In this document: positions 1 to 7,555 of the stretch, one piece after another
How positions within the stretch are numbered: the first letter of the stretch is position 1
Layout: each line of letters starts with the position of its first letter
NCBI GenBank assembly: GCA_018368345.1
Contig: JAGZEK010000009.1
Location: 34,730-98,729 of the forward strand
Direction of reading: 5' to 3'
Length of the DNA stretch: 64,000 bases
Origin: Collinsella sp.
Lineage (GTDB): Bacteria > Actinomycetota > Coriobacteriia > Coriobacteriales > Coriobacteriaceae
Translations under genes and position numbers: made by a program
The notes under the pieces: model-generated
Seen by the model: the letters and a program-made list of their open reading frames with translations, nothing else
Databases searched by the model: none
Told to the model about the DNA's origin: nothing

Positions 1-323
1 TGACGCACCAGTACGATCTTGCCACTCTCGGTCAGCGCCACAACGGCCGCCGCACCCGGATGGCGAACGATATCGCGGGCGCTGCGGCGACCGTTGGGCA
101 GCTCAACCTCAAGACGGTGGACGTCGAGGATCTTGCCCTTCCAGGCACACTCCTCCGAAAGAATCTTCTCGTGCAGCTCGGCATCGTGCGGGTCGTCGTC
201 GCCCAACACCAGCGCCGGCTCGTCAGCGACCTCGCCACCAGGCTCGCCCTCGGCGTGCCCATACATGCGGCTGTCCTCTTCAACGATCTGCGCATCCACG
301 AGCTCTTCGTTCTTCTCGTCCAT
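1..323 (-). CDS. NUDIX hydrolase, probably ADP-ribose pyrophosphatase (partial, C-terminus outside window)
   Basis: The N-terminal 107 codons are present and the gene runs off the left edge. The ATG at 321-323 follows a GAGAGGAA-type ribosome binding site and opens 21 bp after the purD stop, so it is probably the last gene of a purA-purD-NUDIX transcript. The first 50 residues are very acidic. The part after that (KILDVHRLEVELPNG, then RHPGAAAVVAL) is the typical N-terminal beta-sheet domain of the ADP-ribose pyrophosphatase branch, which hydrolyses ADP-ribose to AMP and ribose-5-phosphate. The NUDIX box itself (GX5EX7REUXEEXGU) would lie outside the window, so the substrate is inferred from the N-terminal domain only. 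Confidence 0.7.
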   Translation of the reverse strand, partial: MDEKNEELVDAQIVEEDSRMYGHAEGEPGGEVADEPALVLGDDDPHDAELHEKILSEECAWKGKILDVHRLEVELPNGRRSARDIVRHPGAAAVVALTESGKIVLVR

Positions 324-344
324 CCGTCTCATTCCTCTCGGATT

Positions 345-1649
345 TTAGGCATCCCAGGCGTCGCGGCCGCGCAGCGCGCGCAGGCCGATGTCGTGGCGCA
401 GGGTCTTGCCTTCAAAATCAATCTTCTCGCAGGCCTCGTAGGCAAGGTTGCGAGCGTTCTCGAACGTGTCACCCAGAGCGGTCACGGCAAGCACGCGGCC
501 ACCATTGGTCACGAGCTGGCCGTCCACCACGGCAGTGCCCGCGTGGTACACGGTCACGTTCTCCATGGCCTCGGCATCCTCAATACCAGTGATGACCTTG
601 CCCTTCTCGTAGCTGCCGGGATAGCCCGCACTCGTCAGGACAACGGCCACGGCCCACTCGTCACGCCAGTCGAGCTCAATCTGATCGAGCTCGCAGTTGG
701 CGCAGGCGAGCATGACCTCGACCAGGTCGTTCTTAAGGCGCGGCAGCACGACCTGCGTCTCGGGGTCGCCAAAGCGGGCATTGAACTCCAGCACCTTGGG
801 GCCGGCAGGCGTGAGCATAAAGCCGCCGTACAGGCAGCCGCGGTAGTCGATGCCCTCGGCAGCGAGCTCGGCCACGGTCTGCTCCATGACCTTCACCATG
901 GTGGCGTGCTCCTCGTCAGTCACGATGGGCACCGGGCTGTAGACGCCCATGCCGCCGGTGTTGGGGCCCTTGTCGCCCTCGAGCGCGCGCTTGTGATCCT
1001 GCGAGGTGGCCATGGGGCGCACGGTCTTGCCGTCGGTAAAGGCGAGCAGCGAGCACTCGGGGCCGGTCAGCATCTCCTCGATAACCACGGTGTTGCCGGC
1101 ATCGCCAAAGGTGCCGCCAAAGCACTCGCGCACGGCCTCCTCGGCCTGCTCAAGTTCGGTCGCCACGATAACACCCTTGCCCGCGGCAAGGCCGTCGGCC
1201 TTGACGACCAGCGGAGCGCCCTGCTCACGCACATAGGCAAGAGCCGAAGCCTCGTCGGTAAACGAACCATAGGCTGCCGTCGGAATACCGGCGCGCTCCA
1301 TGAGCTGCTTGGAGAACAGCTTAGAGCCCTCCATCTGGGCGCCCTCGGCACCCGGGCCGAAGCAGGGAATACCCGCCGCGCGCACGGCGTCGGCCACGCC
1401 CGCCACGAGCGGAGCCTCGGGGCCAATTACCACGAGTCCGCATCCGTGGCTCTGTGCAAACGCCGCCACGGCCGCAGGATCGCAGTCGTCGAGAACAACG
1501 TTCTCGCCACAGCTCGCGGTGCCGCCGTTGCCCGGCGCGATGTAGAGCTTGCCGGCGCGCGGTGATGCTGCGAGCTTAGCTGCCAAAGCATGCTCACGGC
1601 CGCCGCTGCCCAACAACAGGATGTCGATGGTTTGAGTGTCCGACTTCAA
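345..1649 (-). CDS. purD: phosphoribosylamine-glycine ligase (GAR synthetase)
   Basis: ATP-grasp ligase joining 5-phosphoribosylamine and glycine, the second step of purine synthesis. The product is 434 aa, the usual PurD length, with the N-terminal GSGGREHAL motif, the PGNGGT segment, a central ATP-grasp domain (APLVVKADGLAAGKGV) and the C-terminal FNARFGDPETQ metal/ATP motif. The reading frame stays open upstream to 1817, into purA, but no ATG sits near the conserved N-terminus. A TTG at 1647-1649 has an AGGAGG five bases upstream and starts MKSDTQTIDILLLGSGG, so I choose this rare start. It lies downstream of purA with a 118-bp gap holding alternative hairpins, and is followed by a NUDIX gene. 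Confidence 0.93.
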   Translation of the reverse strand: MKSDTQTIDILLLGSGGREHALAAKLAASPRAGKLYIAPGNGGTASCGENVVLDDCDPAAVAAFAQSHGCGLVVIGPEAPLVAGVADAVRAAGIPCFGPGAEGAQMEGSKLFSKQLMERAGIPTAAYGSFTDEASALAYVREQGAPLVVKADGLAAGKGVIVATELEQAEEAVRECFGGTFGDAGNTVVIEEMLTGPECSLLAFTDGKTVRPMATSQDHKRALEGDKGPNTGGMGVYSPVPIVTDEEHATMVKVMEQTVAELAAEGIDYRGCLYGGFMLTPAGPKVLEFNARFGDPETQVVLPRLKNDLVEVMLACANCELDQIELDWRDEWAVAVVLTSAGYPGSYEKGKVITGIEDAEAMENVTVYHAGTAVVDGQLVTNGGRVLAVTALGDTFENARNLAYEACEKIDFEGKTLRHDIGLRALRGRDAWDA

Positions 1650-1689
1650 GGGTGCCTCCTCTATGGATGAATGGCCCGCTCCGCGCGAG

Positions 1690-1745
1690 CCCTTTGCAAG
1701 CAAATATACCCCTCGGCCGCCCGTCCGGGCTGCAAAGGGGTATAT
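1690..1745 (-). promoter_or_regulatory. two mutually exclusive hairpins in the purA-purD spacer (attenuator-like)
   Basis: Read on the minus strand, segment 1745-1736 (ATATACCCCT) pairs perfectly with 1713-1704 (AGGGGTATAT), and the downstream side runs into ATTTG, giving a weak terminator-like hairpin. The overlapping segment 1739-1731 (CCCTTTGCA) pairs equally well with 1698-1690 (TGCAAAGGG). Both pairings need the same CCCT, so only one can form. They lie between the purA stop and the purD TTG start. This could simply terminate purA, or could control readthrough into purD. No ligand-binding aptamer is recognisable. Confidence 0.4.
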
Positions 1746-1767
1746 CGCAATAACCAAATAGTCCCGA

Positions 1768-3054
1768 TTACTTCCAGAATCGGTTGATGATCTGCTCGCG
1801 ACCAGCGCCAACGCCAATGAACGTCACGCGGGTGTGTGCCAGATCCTCGATAAACGCCACGTAGTCCTGAGCCTCTTGCGGCAGCTCATCAAAGCTGCGA
1901 CAACCGGTGATGTCGCACTTCCAGCCGGGGAGTTCCACGTAGATGGGCTTGGCATGCTCAAAGCGCACCTGATGCTCGGGCACGCTGGTGTAGCGCTCGC
2001 CATCGACGTCGTAGGCCACGCACACCTTGATGGTGTCGAAGGCCGAAAGCACGTCGAGCTTGGTCAGGGCGATATCGGTGAGGCCGTTGACGCGCGAGGC
2101 GTAGTTGGCGATGGGGCCGTCGAACCAGCCGCAGCGACGACGGCGACCGGTGGTCACGCCGTACTCATAGCCCTCCTCGGTCAGCGTGTGACCGGCCTCG
2201 GACTCATAGGAAAGCTCGGTGGGCATGGGGCCCGAACCGACGCGGGTGATATAGGCCTTCATGACGCCCAGCACGCGGTCGACGTTCTTCATGCCCACGC
2301 CGGAGCCGGTGATGGCGCCGCCGGCGGTGCAGTTGGAAGACGTCACGTACGGATAGGTGCCGTGATCGATGTCGAGCAGCGTCGCCTGGGCGCCCTCAAA
2401 CAGCAGGTCCTTGCCCTCATCGATCATGTTGTTGAGCAGCAGGCTCGTCTCGGTGATGTAGGGACGCAGGCGCTCGGCCATGGGCAGGTACTCGTCGCAA
2501 ATCTGGTCCACGGTGTAGGTGGGCAGGTTGTAGATGAGCTCGAGCTCGGGGTTCACGCGGGCGAGAGCGGTCTCCAACTTGTCGCGGAACAGTGCCTCGT
2601 CCAGCATGTCCTGCATGCGCAGGCCGATGCGGGCCATCTTGTCCTGATAGCACGGACCGATACCGCGCTTGGTGGTACCGATGTTCTTCTTGCCGAGCTT
2701 CTGCTCAAAGGCGCCATCCAGATCGATGTGGTACGGCATGATGACATGCGCGTTGCCGCTAATCTTGAGGTTCTTGGTGGTGATGCCGTCGGCCTCGAAC
2801 ATGTCGATCTCCTCAAGGACAACCTTGGGGTTGACGACGCAGCCGTTACCGATCACCGACACGTGGTCGGAATACATGATGCCGGAGGGCACCTGGTGCA
2901 GGCCGTACTTCTTGCCGTTGACGACGATGGTGTGACCGGCGTTGTTGCCGCCCGAGTAGCGCACGACGGCATCGAAGTCGCCGGCGACCAGGTCGCAAAT
3001 CTTACCCTTGCCCTCATCGCCCCACTGGGCACCGACCAAAACGGTTGACGGCAT
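1768..3054 (-). CDS. purA: adenylosuccinate synthetase
   Basis: Catalyses GTP-dependent addition of aspartate to IMP, the first step from IMP to AMP. The 428-aa product has the family's normal length, the N-terminal GDEGKGK phosphate loop with its catalytic Asp, the NNAGHT segment with the catalytic His, the VTSSNCTAGG IMP-binding segment and the TTGRRRRCGW signature. The ATG is preceded by AAGGAG five bases upstream. A -10-like TATACT on the minus strand (plus 3121-3126) lies about 67 bp upstream, without a convincing -35. PurB, the next enzyme of the branch, is encoded at 51.1 kb on the other replichore, so the AMP branch is not one operon. Confidence 0.97.
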   Translation of the reverse strand: MPSTVLVGAQWGDEGKGKICDLVAGDFDAVVRYSGGNNAGHTIVVNGKKYGLHQVPSGIMYSDHVSVIGNGCVVNPKVVLEEIDMFEADGITTKNLKISGNAHVIMPYHIDLDGAFEQKLGKKNIGTTKRGIGPCYQDKMARIGLRMQDMLDEALFRDKLETALARVNPELELIYNLPTYTVDQICDEYLPMAERLRPYITETSLLLNNMIDEGKDLLFEGAQATLLDIDHGTYPYVTSSNCTAGGAITGSGVGMKNVDRVLGVMKAYITRVGSGPMPTELSYESEAGHTLTEEGYEYGVTTGRRRRCGWFDGPIANYASRVNGLTDIALTKLDVLSAFDTIKVCVAYDVDGERYTSVPEHQVRFEHAKPIYVELPGWKCDITGCRSFDELPQEAQDYVAFIEDLAHTRVTFIGVGAGREQIINRFWK

Positions 3055-3147
3055 GTTTACTCCTTACATTCATGGACTGTCTACGCGCCACGCCGGCACG
3101 CAGAAGCACAAAACATTCCCAGTATACCCGTGCAACGGGTGCCTGTC

Positions 3148-4539
3148 CTACTCCTCGGCATGTGCCCCATCAAGCTCATAGAACTTGGTGGATGCCGGCA
3201 GGAACATCAGGTCGACGTCGCCGATCGGGCCCGAACGGTTCTTGGCCACGACAATACGCGTAACGCCCTCGTCGGGTCGATCGTCGCGCGAGGCTTCGGC
3301 CTCGTCGGCGGAGCGGTCCAAGAACATAACGATATCGGCGTCCTGCTCGATGGAGCCCGATTCACGAAGGTCGGAAAGCTGCGGGCGCTTGCCGGTACGG
3401 GATTCGACCTGACGCGAGAGCTGCGACAGCGCGATGAGCGGGATCTTGAGCTCCTTGGCCATGATCTTCAGACCACGCGACATCTCGGAGACCTCGACGG
3501 TACGGCTCTCGGACCGGCGTCCCGGCGGAGGACTCACCAGCTGCAGGTAGTCCAGGATGATGATGGCCTTCTCCTTGTTGTGGAGCATGCGGCGGCTCTT
3601 GGCGCGAATCTCGGTCACTGTGGTGCCGGGCGTATCGTCAATCAGAATATCGAGCTTGGACAAGGTCTGCGTGGCCTCGTTGATATTGGCCCACTGCTCG
3701 GGGCTAATGCGGCCCATGCGGAAGTCACTGATCGAAATCATGGCGTAGGCGCAAATCAGACGCTGGGCAATTTCCTTGCCCGACATCTCCAGCGAGAAGA
3801 AGCCGACGGTATAACCGGCCGCGGCAGCGTTGAGCGCCAGATTCAGGGCGAACGACGTCTTACCCACAGCAGGGCGGGCGCCGATGATGATGAGCTGGCC
3901 CTCGCGAAAACCCATGAGCATGCGGTCGAGCGACGGGAAGCCCGTGGGCACGCCCGCAGCCTGGCCGCCTGCCTGGCACACTTCCTCGGCCTCGTTATAG
4001 GCCTCGACCATAAACTCGGTCAGCGTCTTGTAGCTCGACTTGACCTCGCGCGCCGTGACCTTGAGCAACTTGCTCTCGGCCAGCTCCACGACCTCTTTGG
4101 TATCGGTGGGAGCGTTATAGGCCAGCGCGTTGATCTCGTTGGTGGCGCCGATCAGCTCACGCAGCATCGAATCGCGGCGAACGATAGCGGCATGGTGCTG
4201 CCAGTTGACGAGCGACAGGGTCTGACCCATCAACTCCAAAATGTAGGCCTCGCCGCCCACGGCATCAAGCTTGTTGATGCTTCGCAGGTAATCGATCAGC
4301 GAGATGGAGTCGATGGGAATGCGGCTGTTGTACATATCGACCATCGCGGTATAGATGGTCTTATGAATGGGCCGGTAGAAGTCATCGGGCTGCAGCTCGA
4401 CCTGGGCCTCTTCGACTACCTCGGGCGATAGCAGCATAGCGGCCAGTACATTGGCCTCTGCATCTTGGTTTTGGGGAAGACCCAACTTTGAGCCGCGGTC
4501 CTCAACCGTCAGCCCGGTCTCCCTATCGTCATATGCCAT
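3148..4539 (-). CDS. dnaB: replicative DNA helicase DnaB
   Basis: Hexameric helicase that unwinds DNA at the replication fork. The product (463 aa from the chosen start) has the N-terminal primase-interacting domain (about residues 15-120: LPQNQDAEANVLAAML) and a RecA-like C-terminal domain with Walker A GARPAVGKTSFALN, Walker B AIIILDYLQL, the FSLEMSGKEIAQRL motif and the arginine-finger region near VAKNRSGP. Four more upstream codons are possible, but a GAGG six bases before the second ATG (4537-4539, MAYDDRETG) makes that start better. No DnaC/DnaI loader is seen; a DciA-type gene at 24.5 kb is the likely loader. purA follows 93 bp downstream. Confidence 0.96.
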   Translation of the reverse strand: MAYDDRETGLTVEDRGSKLGLPQNQDAEANVLAAMLLSPEVVEEAQVELQPDDFYRPIHKTIYTAMVDMYNSRIPIDSISLIDYLRSINKLDAVGGEAYILELMGQTLSLVNWQHHAAIVRRDSMLRELIGATNEINALAYNAPTDTKEVVELAESKLLKVTAREVKSSYKTLTEFMVEAYNEAEEVCQAGGQAAGVPTGFPSLDRMLMGFREGQLIIIGARPAVGKTSFALNLALNAAAAGYTVGFFSLEMSGKEIAQRLICAYAMISISDFRMGRISPEQWANINEATQTLSKLDILIDDTPGTTVTEIRAKSRRMLHNKEKAIIILDYLQLVSPPPGRRSESRTVEVSEMSRGLKIMAKELKIPLIALSQLSRQVESRTGKRPQLSDLRESGSIEQDADIVMFLDRSADEAEASRDDRPDEGVTRIVVAKNRSGPIGDVDLMFLPASTKFYELDGAHAEE

Positions 4540-4700
4540 GAGCATCCTCATTCATATCGCTTGCGAGCATCCATAGTATCAGCCACGGTCCCAAAACGCG
4601 CCGCGCGCCGCCAATCATCACCGAACCAAACGGATGAACGGTCCTGTATATAGGACTTCGACGCAACGTTCACCATGACACTCACTCAGCGCAAATAACA

Positions 4701-4731
4701 AAAGGGCGCCCTGGTTTCCCAGAGCGCCCTT
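4701..4731 (-). terminator. intrinsic terminator of the rpsF-ssb-rpsR-rplI operon
   Basis: A 13-bp stem (one G-T pair) with a TTTC loop, GAAA on the minus strand, spans 4702-4731. On the minus strand it is followed by TTTTGTTATTTG. It lies 32 bp after the rplI stop and separates this operon from dnaB. Confidence 0.9.
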
Positions 4732-4763
4732 CTTAGAACAAGATTGTTGCGTTGCAGCAAATG

Positions 4764-5303
4764 CTACTCGGCAGCAGCCTCAGTCTCGACCTCGGCGGTC
4801 TCGGCCTCGGCGACCTCAGCGGCCTCCTCGACCTCAGCCTCGGCAGCGAGCTCCTCGGCGGTAACGCCGACGAGAACGACAACCTCGGCCTTGATCTCGC
4901 GGTACAGCGAGATGGCAACGGTGTGGGCACCGGCAACCTTGATGGGCTTACCGAGCTCGACGCGCTTGCGGTCGATGTCCATACCGAGCTGAGCCTTGAT
5001 GGCGTCAGCGATCATAGCGGCGGTAACGGAGCCAAAGAGGATGCCCTCGTCGCCGACCTTGACGTCAACGGTGACCGTCTTGCCCTCGAAGGCAGCCTTG
5101 GTCTCGTTGGCGGTAGCCAGACGGACGGCCTCGCGCTTGGCGATGTTGTTGCGACGCTCGTCAAGCTGCTTGAGGTTGCCCTTGGTGGCGGCAACAGCGA
5201 GCTTCTTGGGGAACAGGAAGTTCTCAGCGTAACCCTGAGCGACCTCTACGACGTCACCCTCGCCGCCCTTGCCCTTGATCTCATCGAGAAGAATAACCTT
5301 CAT
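4764..5303 (-). CDS. rplI: 50S ribosomal protein bL9
   Basis: Binds 23S rRNA near the L1 stalk with its N-terminal domain and extends outward through a long helix. Residues 1-50 (MKVILLDEIKGKGGEGDVVEV, then GYAENFLFPKKLA) are the diagnostic bL9 N-terminal domain, followed by the connecting helix and the C-terminal domain around residues 75-148. The product is 179 aa, about 30 aa longer than the E. coli protein, because of an Ala/Glu-rich acidic tail. It is the last gene of the operon and starts 15 bp after rpsR, with a GAAGGGAGA-type ribosome binding site. Confidence 0.96.
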   Translation of the reverse strand: MKVILLDEIKGKGGEGDVVEVAQGYAENFLFPKKLAVAATKGNLKQLDERRNNIAKREAVRLATANETKAAFEGKTVTVDVKVGDEGILFGSVTAAMIADAIKAQLGMDIDRKRVELGKPIKVAGAHTVAISLYREIKAEVVVLVGVTAEELAAEAEVEEAAEVAEAETAEVETEAAAE

Positions 5304-5318
5304 GATGCGTCTCCCTTC

Positions 5319-5585
5319 TTAGCCGCGATCGCGGTTGCCACGAGAGGAAACCACGGGGACGGTGTACGGCAGGAGAGCCATCTCGCGGGCGCGCTTGATG
5401 GCGTTGGCGATGTCATGCTGATGCTGCGTGCAAGCGCCAGTGACGCGACGGGGCTTGATCTTGCCACGGTCGGTCATGTACTTACGGAGAAGCTGAGTGT
5501 CCTTATAGTCGATGAACTCAGTGTTCTCCTTGCAGAACTGGCAGTACTTACGACGCGGCTGACGTGCAGAAAAATCATTAGCCAT
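5319..5585 (-). CDS. rpsR: 30S ribosomal protein bS18
   Basis: Small-subunit platform protein that binds with bS6. The 88-aa product starts at the ATG 5583-5585 (MANDFSARQPRRK), which has GAAAGG upstream; the frame is open 17 codons further but those residues are not bS18-like. KYCQFC together with the later GACTQHQH segment supplies a Cys/Cys/Cys/His set, so this is the zinc-binding (C+) form. The conserved core IDYKDTQLLRKYMTDRGKI and QHDIANAIKRAREMALLPY is complete. It lies between ssb and rplI, the classic order. Confidence 0.96.
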   Translation of the reverse strand: MANDFSARQPRRKYCQFCKENTEFIDYKDTQLLRKYMTDRGKIKPRRVTGACTQHQHDIANAIKRAREMALLPYTVPVVSSRGNRDRG

Positions 5586-5657
5586 GTCAAAATACCTTTC
5601 ATTTGGCAACTTCGGCGAACCGAAGCAGCCTCTCACTCAAAAATAGGTGAACAACCC

Positions 5658-6110
5658 TTAGAACGGGATGTCCTCATCATAGACGTCGACCGCGGGCGGC
5701 GTAGCCACCGGTGCGGCAGGACGTGCTGCGGGCGCGGGAGCTGCGGGGGCGTAACCGCCCTGATCGTAGCCACCCTGGCCACCACGGGAGCTCATAAACT
5801 CAATCTCATCGACGATGACCTCAAGCTTGCTCCGGCGCTGGCCGTCGCGCTCCCAAGAGCTGTAGCGCAGCTTGCCCTCGATCGCGACCTTGTTTCCCTT
5901 TGCCAGGAAACGGCTCACGGCCTCGGCGCGGGTGCCGAACATGGTGCAGTCGACAAAGTTGGGATAGTCCTCCCACTCGCCAGTCTGCGCGTTGCGGCGA
6001 CGATCGTTCACGGCGACGCCAAAGGACAGAACCTGGGTTCCGCCGGCGGTGGCGCGCAGCTCGGGATCGCGGGTGAGGTTACCGGTGATGTTCACTCGAT
6101 TGATGCTCAT
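5658..6110 (-). CDS. ssb: single-stranded DNA-binding protein
   Basis: Coats single-stranded DNA at forks and recruits repair proteins. The product is 150 aa: an OB fold in residues 1-110 (MSINRVNITGNLTRDPELR through WERDGQRRSKLEVIVDEIEF), a Gly/Tyr then Ala/Pro-rich disordered linker (about 112-140), and the acidic DEDIPF tip that docks partner proteins. It sits between rpsF and rpsR, as in many bacteria, so it is co-transcribed with ribosomal genes. Confidence 0.97.
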   Translation of the reverse strand: MSINRVNITGNLTRDPELRATAGGTQVLSFGVAVNDRRRNAQTGEWEDYPNFVDCTMFGTRAEAVSRFLAKGNKVAIEGKLRYSSWERDGQRRSKLEVIVDEIEFMSSRGGQGGYDQGGYAPAAPAPAARPAAPVATPPAVDVYDEDIPF

Positions 6111-6158
6111 AACTCACTACTTCCTCTTGGGGCACAAGCCCAGTCCAAAACGACAGTC

Positions 6159-6452
6159 TTACTCCTGGTCGTCACGACGGACGATCATGTGGCGGACCAC
6201 AGCGTCGGTGATGCGCAGGACGCGATCAAGCTCGGCGATCTGGGTAGGATCTGCGTGGAAGTTGATGAGGGTGTAGTCACCATCGGTGAGGTCGTTGATC
6301 TCGTAGGCGAGCTTGCGCTTGCCCCACTCGTCAACGGAGTCGACCTTGCCAGCGCCCTCAGCGATCGTGGTATCGATACGCTTCATAACAGCGAGACGAG
6401 TCTCGGGGTCGAGCGACGGGTCAACAAAGAACAGCAGTTCATAAGCCTTCAT
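6159..6452 (-). CDS. rpsF: 30S ribosomal protein bS6
   Basis: Binds bS18 and helix 22-23 of 16S rRNA on the platform. The 97-aa product begins MKAYELLFFVDPSLDPETR, has the GKRKLAYEIN strand and ends shortly after RITDAVVRHMIV. The ATG at 6450-6452 has a near-perfect AGGAGGTGA ribosome binding site; a start seven codons upstream would destroy that site. It is the first gene of the operon, with a leader of about 65 nt that contains a stable hairpin. Confidence 0.96.
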   Translation of the reverse strand: MKAYELLFFVDPSLDPETRLAVMKRIDTTIAEGAGKVDSVDEWGKRKLAYEINDLTDGDYTLINFHADPTQIAELDRVLRITDAVVRHMIVRRDDQE

Positions 6453-6478
6453 ATTGTCACCTCCTCTGGGCAAATGTG

Positions 6479-6507
6479 GCTTCAGGTCGTGAAGGTGCGC
6501 CTGAAGC
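6479..6507 (-). promoter_or_regulatory. rpsF leader hairpin, candidate S6:S18 autoregulatory element
   Basis: GCTTCAGG (minus strand 6507-6500) pairs perfectly with CCTGAAGC (6486-6479) around a 13-nt loop containing CACC and ACGA. It sits 26 nt before the rpsF ATG. Feedback control of rpsF operons by the S6:S18 complex through a leader mimic of the 16S site is established in several phyla. That this hairpin is that element is inference from position and loop content only. Confidence 0.4.
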
Positions 6508-6523
6508 AGGAAAAGACTTGGTA

Positions 6524-6552
6524 ATAATATCTTTCAACCTCCTAGGCTGCAA
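6524..6552 (-). promoter_or_regulatory. probable promoter of the rpsF operon
   Basis: On the minus strand TTGCAG (6552-6547) and TATTAT (6529-6524) are separated by 17 bp. Transcription would start near 6517, giving a leader of about 65 nt that includes the hairpin at 6479-6507. Confidence 0.55.
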
Positions 6553-6912
6553 GAATATGCAGCTACAACCTCATGACCTCCACATATGCCCATATTCGCA
6601 CGACGTTTCATGCGCATTCCAACCAAATGCCGACCAAGAGCTTGACGGATTTGTGAACAAGATACGGTGCCGCGGGGACAAGCTGAGCCAAGCCGCAGGT
6701 CAACGGGCACAAGGCTGTGGTCGTAAAATGCATACCAGTGGTCCACAGCACCACCCAAAGATTTTTAAATTCATTGCCAAGTCGCTTATGAATACCCCTT
6801 TTGAACAATTGAGTTAATCAACCACGCTGGTCGGAAGCCGTTTTTTGGCACCTCAAACCCCACTGCAACGCCAAGCGCGGCCAAGCGTTTTAAAAAATGC
6901 CAACTTTTCTGT
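6553..6912. other. 360-bp intergenic stretch without a supported gene
   Basis: The stretch separates the minus-strand ribosomal operon from plus-strand tRNA genes. Short open frames exist on both strands (for example minus 6534-6758), but they lack ribosome binding sites and show no recognisable protein features. I see no convincing hairpin or repeat here. Confidence 0.6.
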
Positions 6913-6940
6913 TTGCACTTTGCGATTCCTCGTGTATACT
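6913..6940 (+). promoter_or_regulatory. promoter of tRNA-Ser(GGA)
   Basis: TTGCAC (6913-6918) and TATACT (6935-6940) with a 16-bp spacer. The first tRNA base is at 6957, so the 5' leader would be about 10 nt. Confidence 0.75.
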
Positions 6941-6956
6941 GACTTTCGCATTTAAC

Positions 6957-7047
6957 GGAGAGTTGTCCGAGTGGCCGAAGGAGCACGATTGGAAATCGTG
7001 TAGGCGTCAAAAGCGTCTCCAGGGTTCAAATCCCTGACTCTCCGCCA
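6957..7047 (+). tRNA. tRNA-Ser(GGA)
   Basis: Acceptor stem GGAGAGT/ACTCTCC (6957-6963 with 7037-7043), discriminator G, encoded CCA at 7045-7047. The anticodon loop is TTGGAAA with anticodon GGA. It has the long variable arm expected of class II tRNA-Ser (GGCGTCAAAAGCGTC) and a canonical GGTTCAAATCC T-arm. It has its own promoter and terminator. Confidence 0.97.
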
Positions 7048-7056
7048 GTTAATTCC

Positions 7057-7086
7057 AAAGCAGGCCTTCGAGCCTGCTTTGTTTTT
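7057..7086 (+). terminator. intrinsic terminator after tRNA-Ser(GGA)
   Basis: AAAGCAGGC (7057-7065) pairs with GCCTGCTTT (7072-7080), followed by GTTTTT. It separates the two serine tRNA genes. Confidence 0.9.
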
Positions 7087-7095
7087 ACCCCACGC

Positions 7096-7186
7096 GGAGG
7101 GGTGGCAGAGTGGTTGAATGCGGCGGTCTCGAAAACCGTTTGGCCTGTATAAGGTCACGAGGGTTCGAATCCCTCCTCCTCCGCCA
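7096..7186 (+). tRNA. tRNA-Ser(CGA)
   Basis: Acceptor GGAGGGG (7096-7102) pairs with CTCCTCC (7176-7182, one G-T), discriminator G, encoded CCA at 7184-7186. The anticodon loop CTCGAAA gives anticodon CGA. There is a long variable arm and the T-arm GAGGGTTCGAATCCCTC. No separate promoter is obvious, so it may depend on readthrough of the preceding terminator or on a weak promoter. Its 3' end is the template echoed in the repeat at 7251-7399. Confidence 0.96.
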
Positions 7187-7197
7187 TTTTGGTTGAG

Positions 7198-7225
7198 AAA
7201 GCTCCCAACAACGGGAGCTTTTTTG
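7198..7225 (+). terminator. intrinsic terminator after tRNA-Ser(CGA)
   Basis: AAAGCTCCC (7198-7206) and GGGAGCTTT (7213-7221) form a 9-bp stem with a 6-nt loop and a T-rich tail. Confidence 0.9.
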
Positions 7226-7250
7226 TTTTGAGTCCCTTACAAACAAATAC

Positions 7251-7399
7251 GGCGAAGGAGGAGGGATTCGAACCCGCCAGGGCGCAAAGCGTAAAGAAAA
7301 CGCGCCAGTGGCGCGTTTTTAGCGCAGCGCGGTCGGCGTAAGCCGACCGGATAAATTTTGAGCGCTGCTCAAAATTTAGACATCCCTCCTATTCAGCCA
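7251..7399 (+). repeat. tRNA-linked structured element A (downstream of tRNA-Ser)
   Basis: It starts with an antisense copy of the tRNA-Ser(CGA) 3' half (7251-7275, GGCGAAGGAGGAGG then GATTCGAACCC). It continues through three perfect hairpins: AAAACGCGCC/GGCGCGTTTT at 7297-7319, GGTCGGC/GCCGACC at 7331-7348, and an 11-bp AAATTTTGAGC stem at 7353-7377. It ends at 7382-7399 with a sense copy of the tRNA-Ser 3' end including CCA (15 of 18 identical). The two tRNA-derived ends can pair (AGGAGGGAT/ATCCCTCCT). Elements with the same plan follow tRNA-Gly (50641) and tRNA-Lys (62395). It fills most of the 370 bp before the next gene. Confidence 0.7.
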
Positions 7400-7555
7400 C
7401 GCCCCCATCGCGTTCAGCATCGACCCAGATCCCCAAACATGGAGCCTACGCCCGCATCCAGTCCCGACCGTTTGCCGAGCAATAGGGTCGCAATCGGCGC
7501 CGAACATGTACTATGTACGGGCATTGTCCAAATCCGTAATCCAAAGGACCCCATC

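Noticed and set aside
60..3048. Long plus-strand open frames opposite purD and purA
   Set aside because: They are complements of conserved enzymes, with His/Ala/Gly-rich low-complexity translations and no ribosome binding sites; GC-rich codon bias keeps the opposite strand open.
4642..4660. GTCCT/AGGAC hairpin upstream of dnaB
   Set aside because: Only five base pairs; could be chance and fits neither a terminator nor a known leader.
6476..6817. Short frames in the gap before tRNA-Ser
   Set aside because: No ribosome binding site, no recognisable protein features, and they overlap the rpsF promoter and leader.
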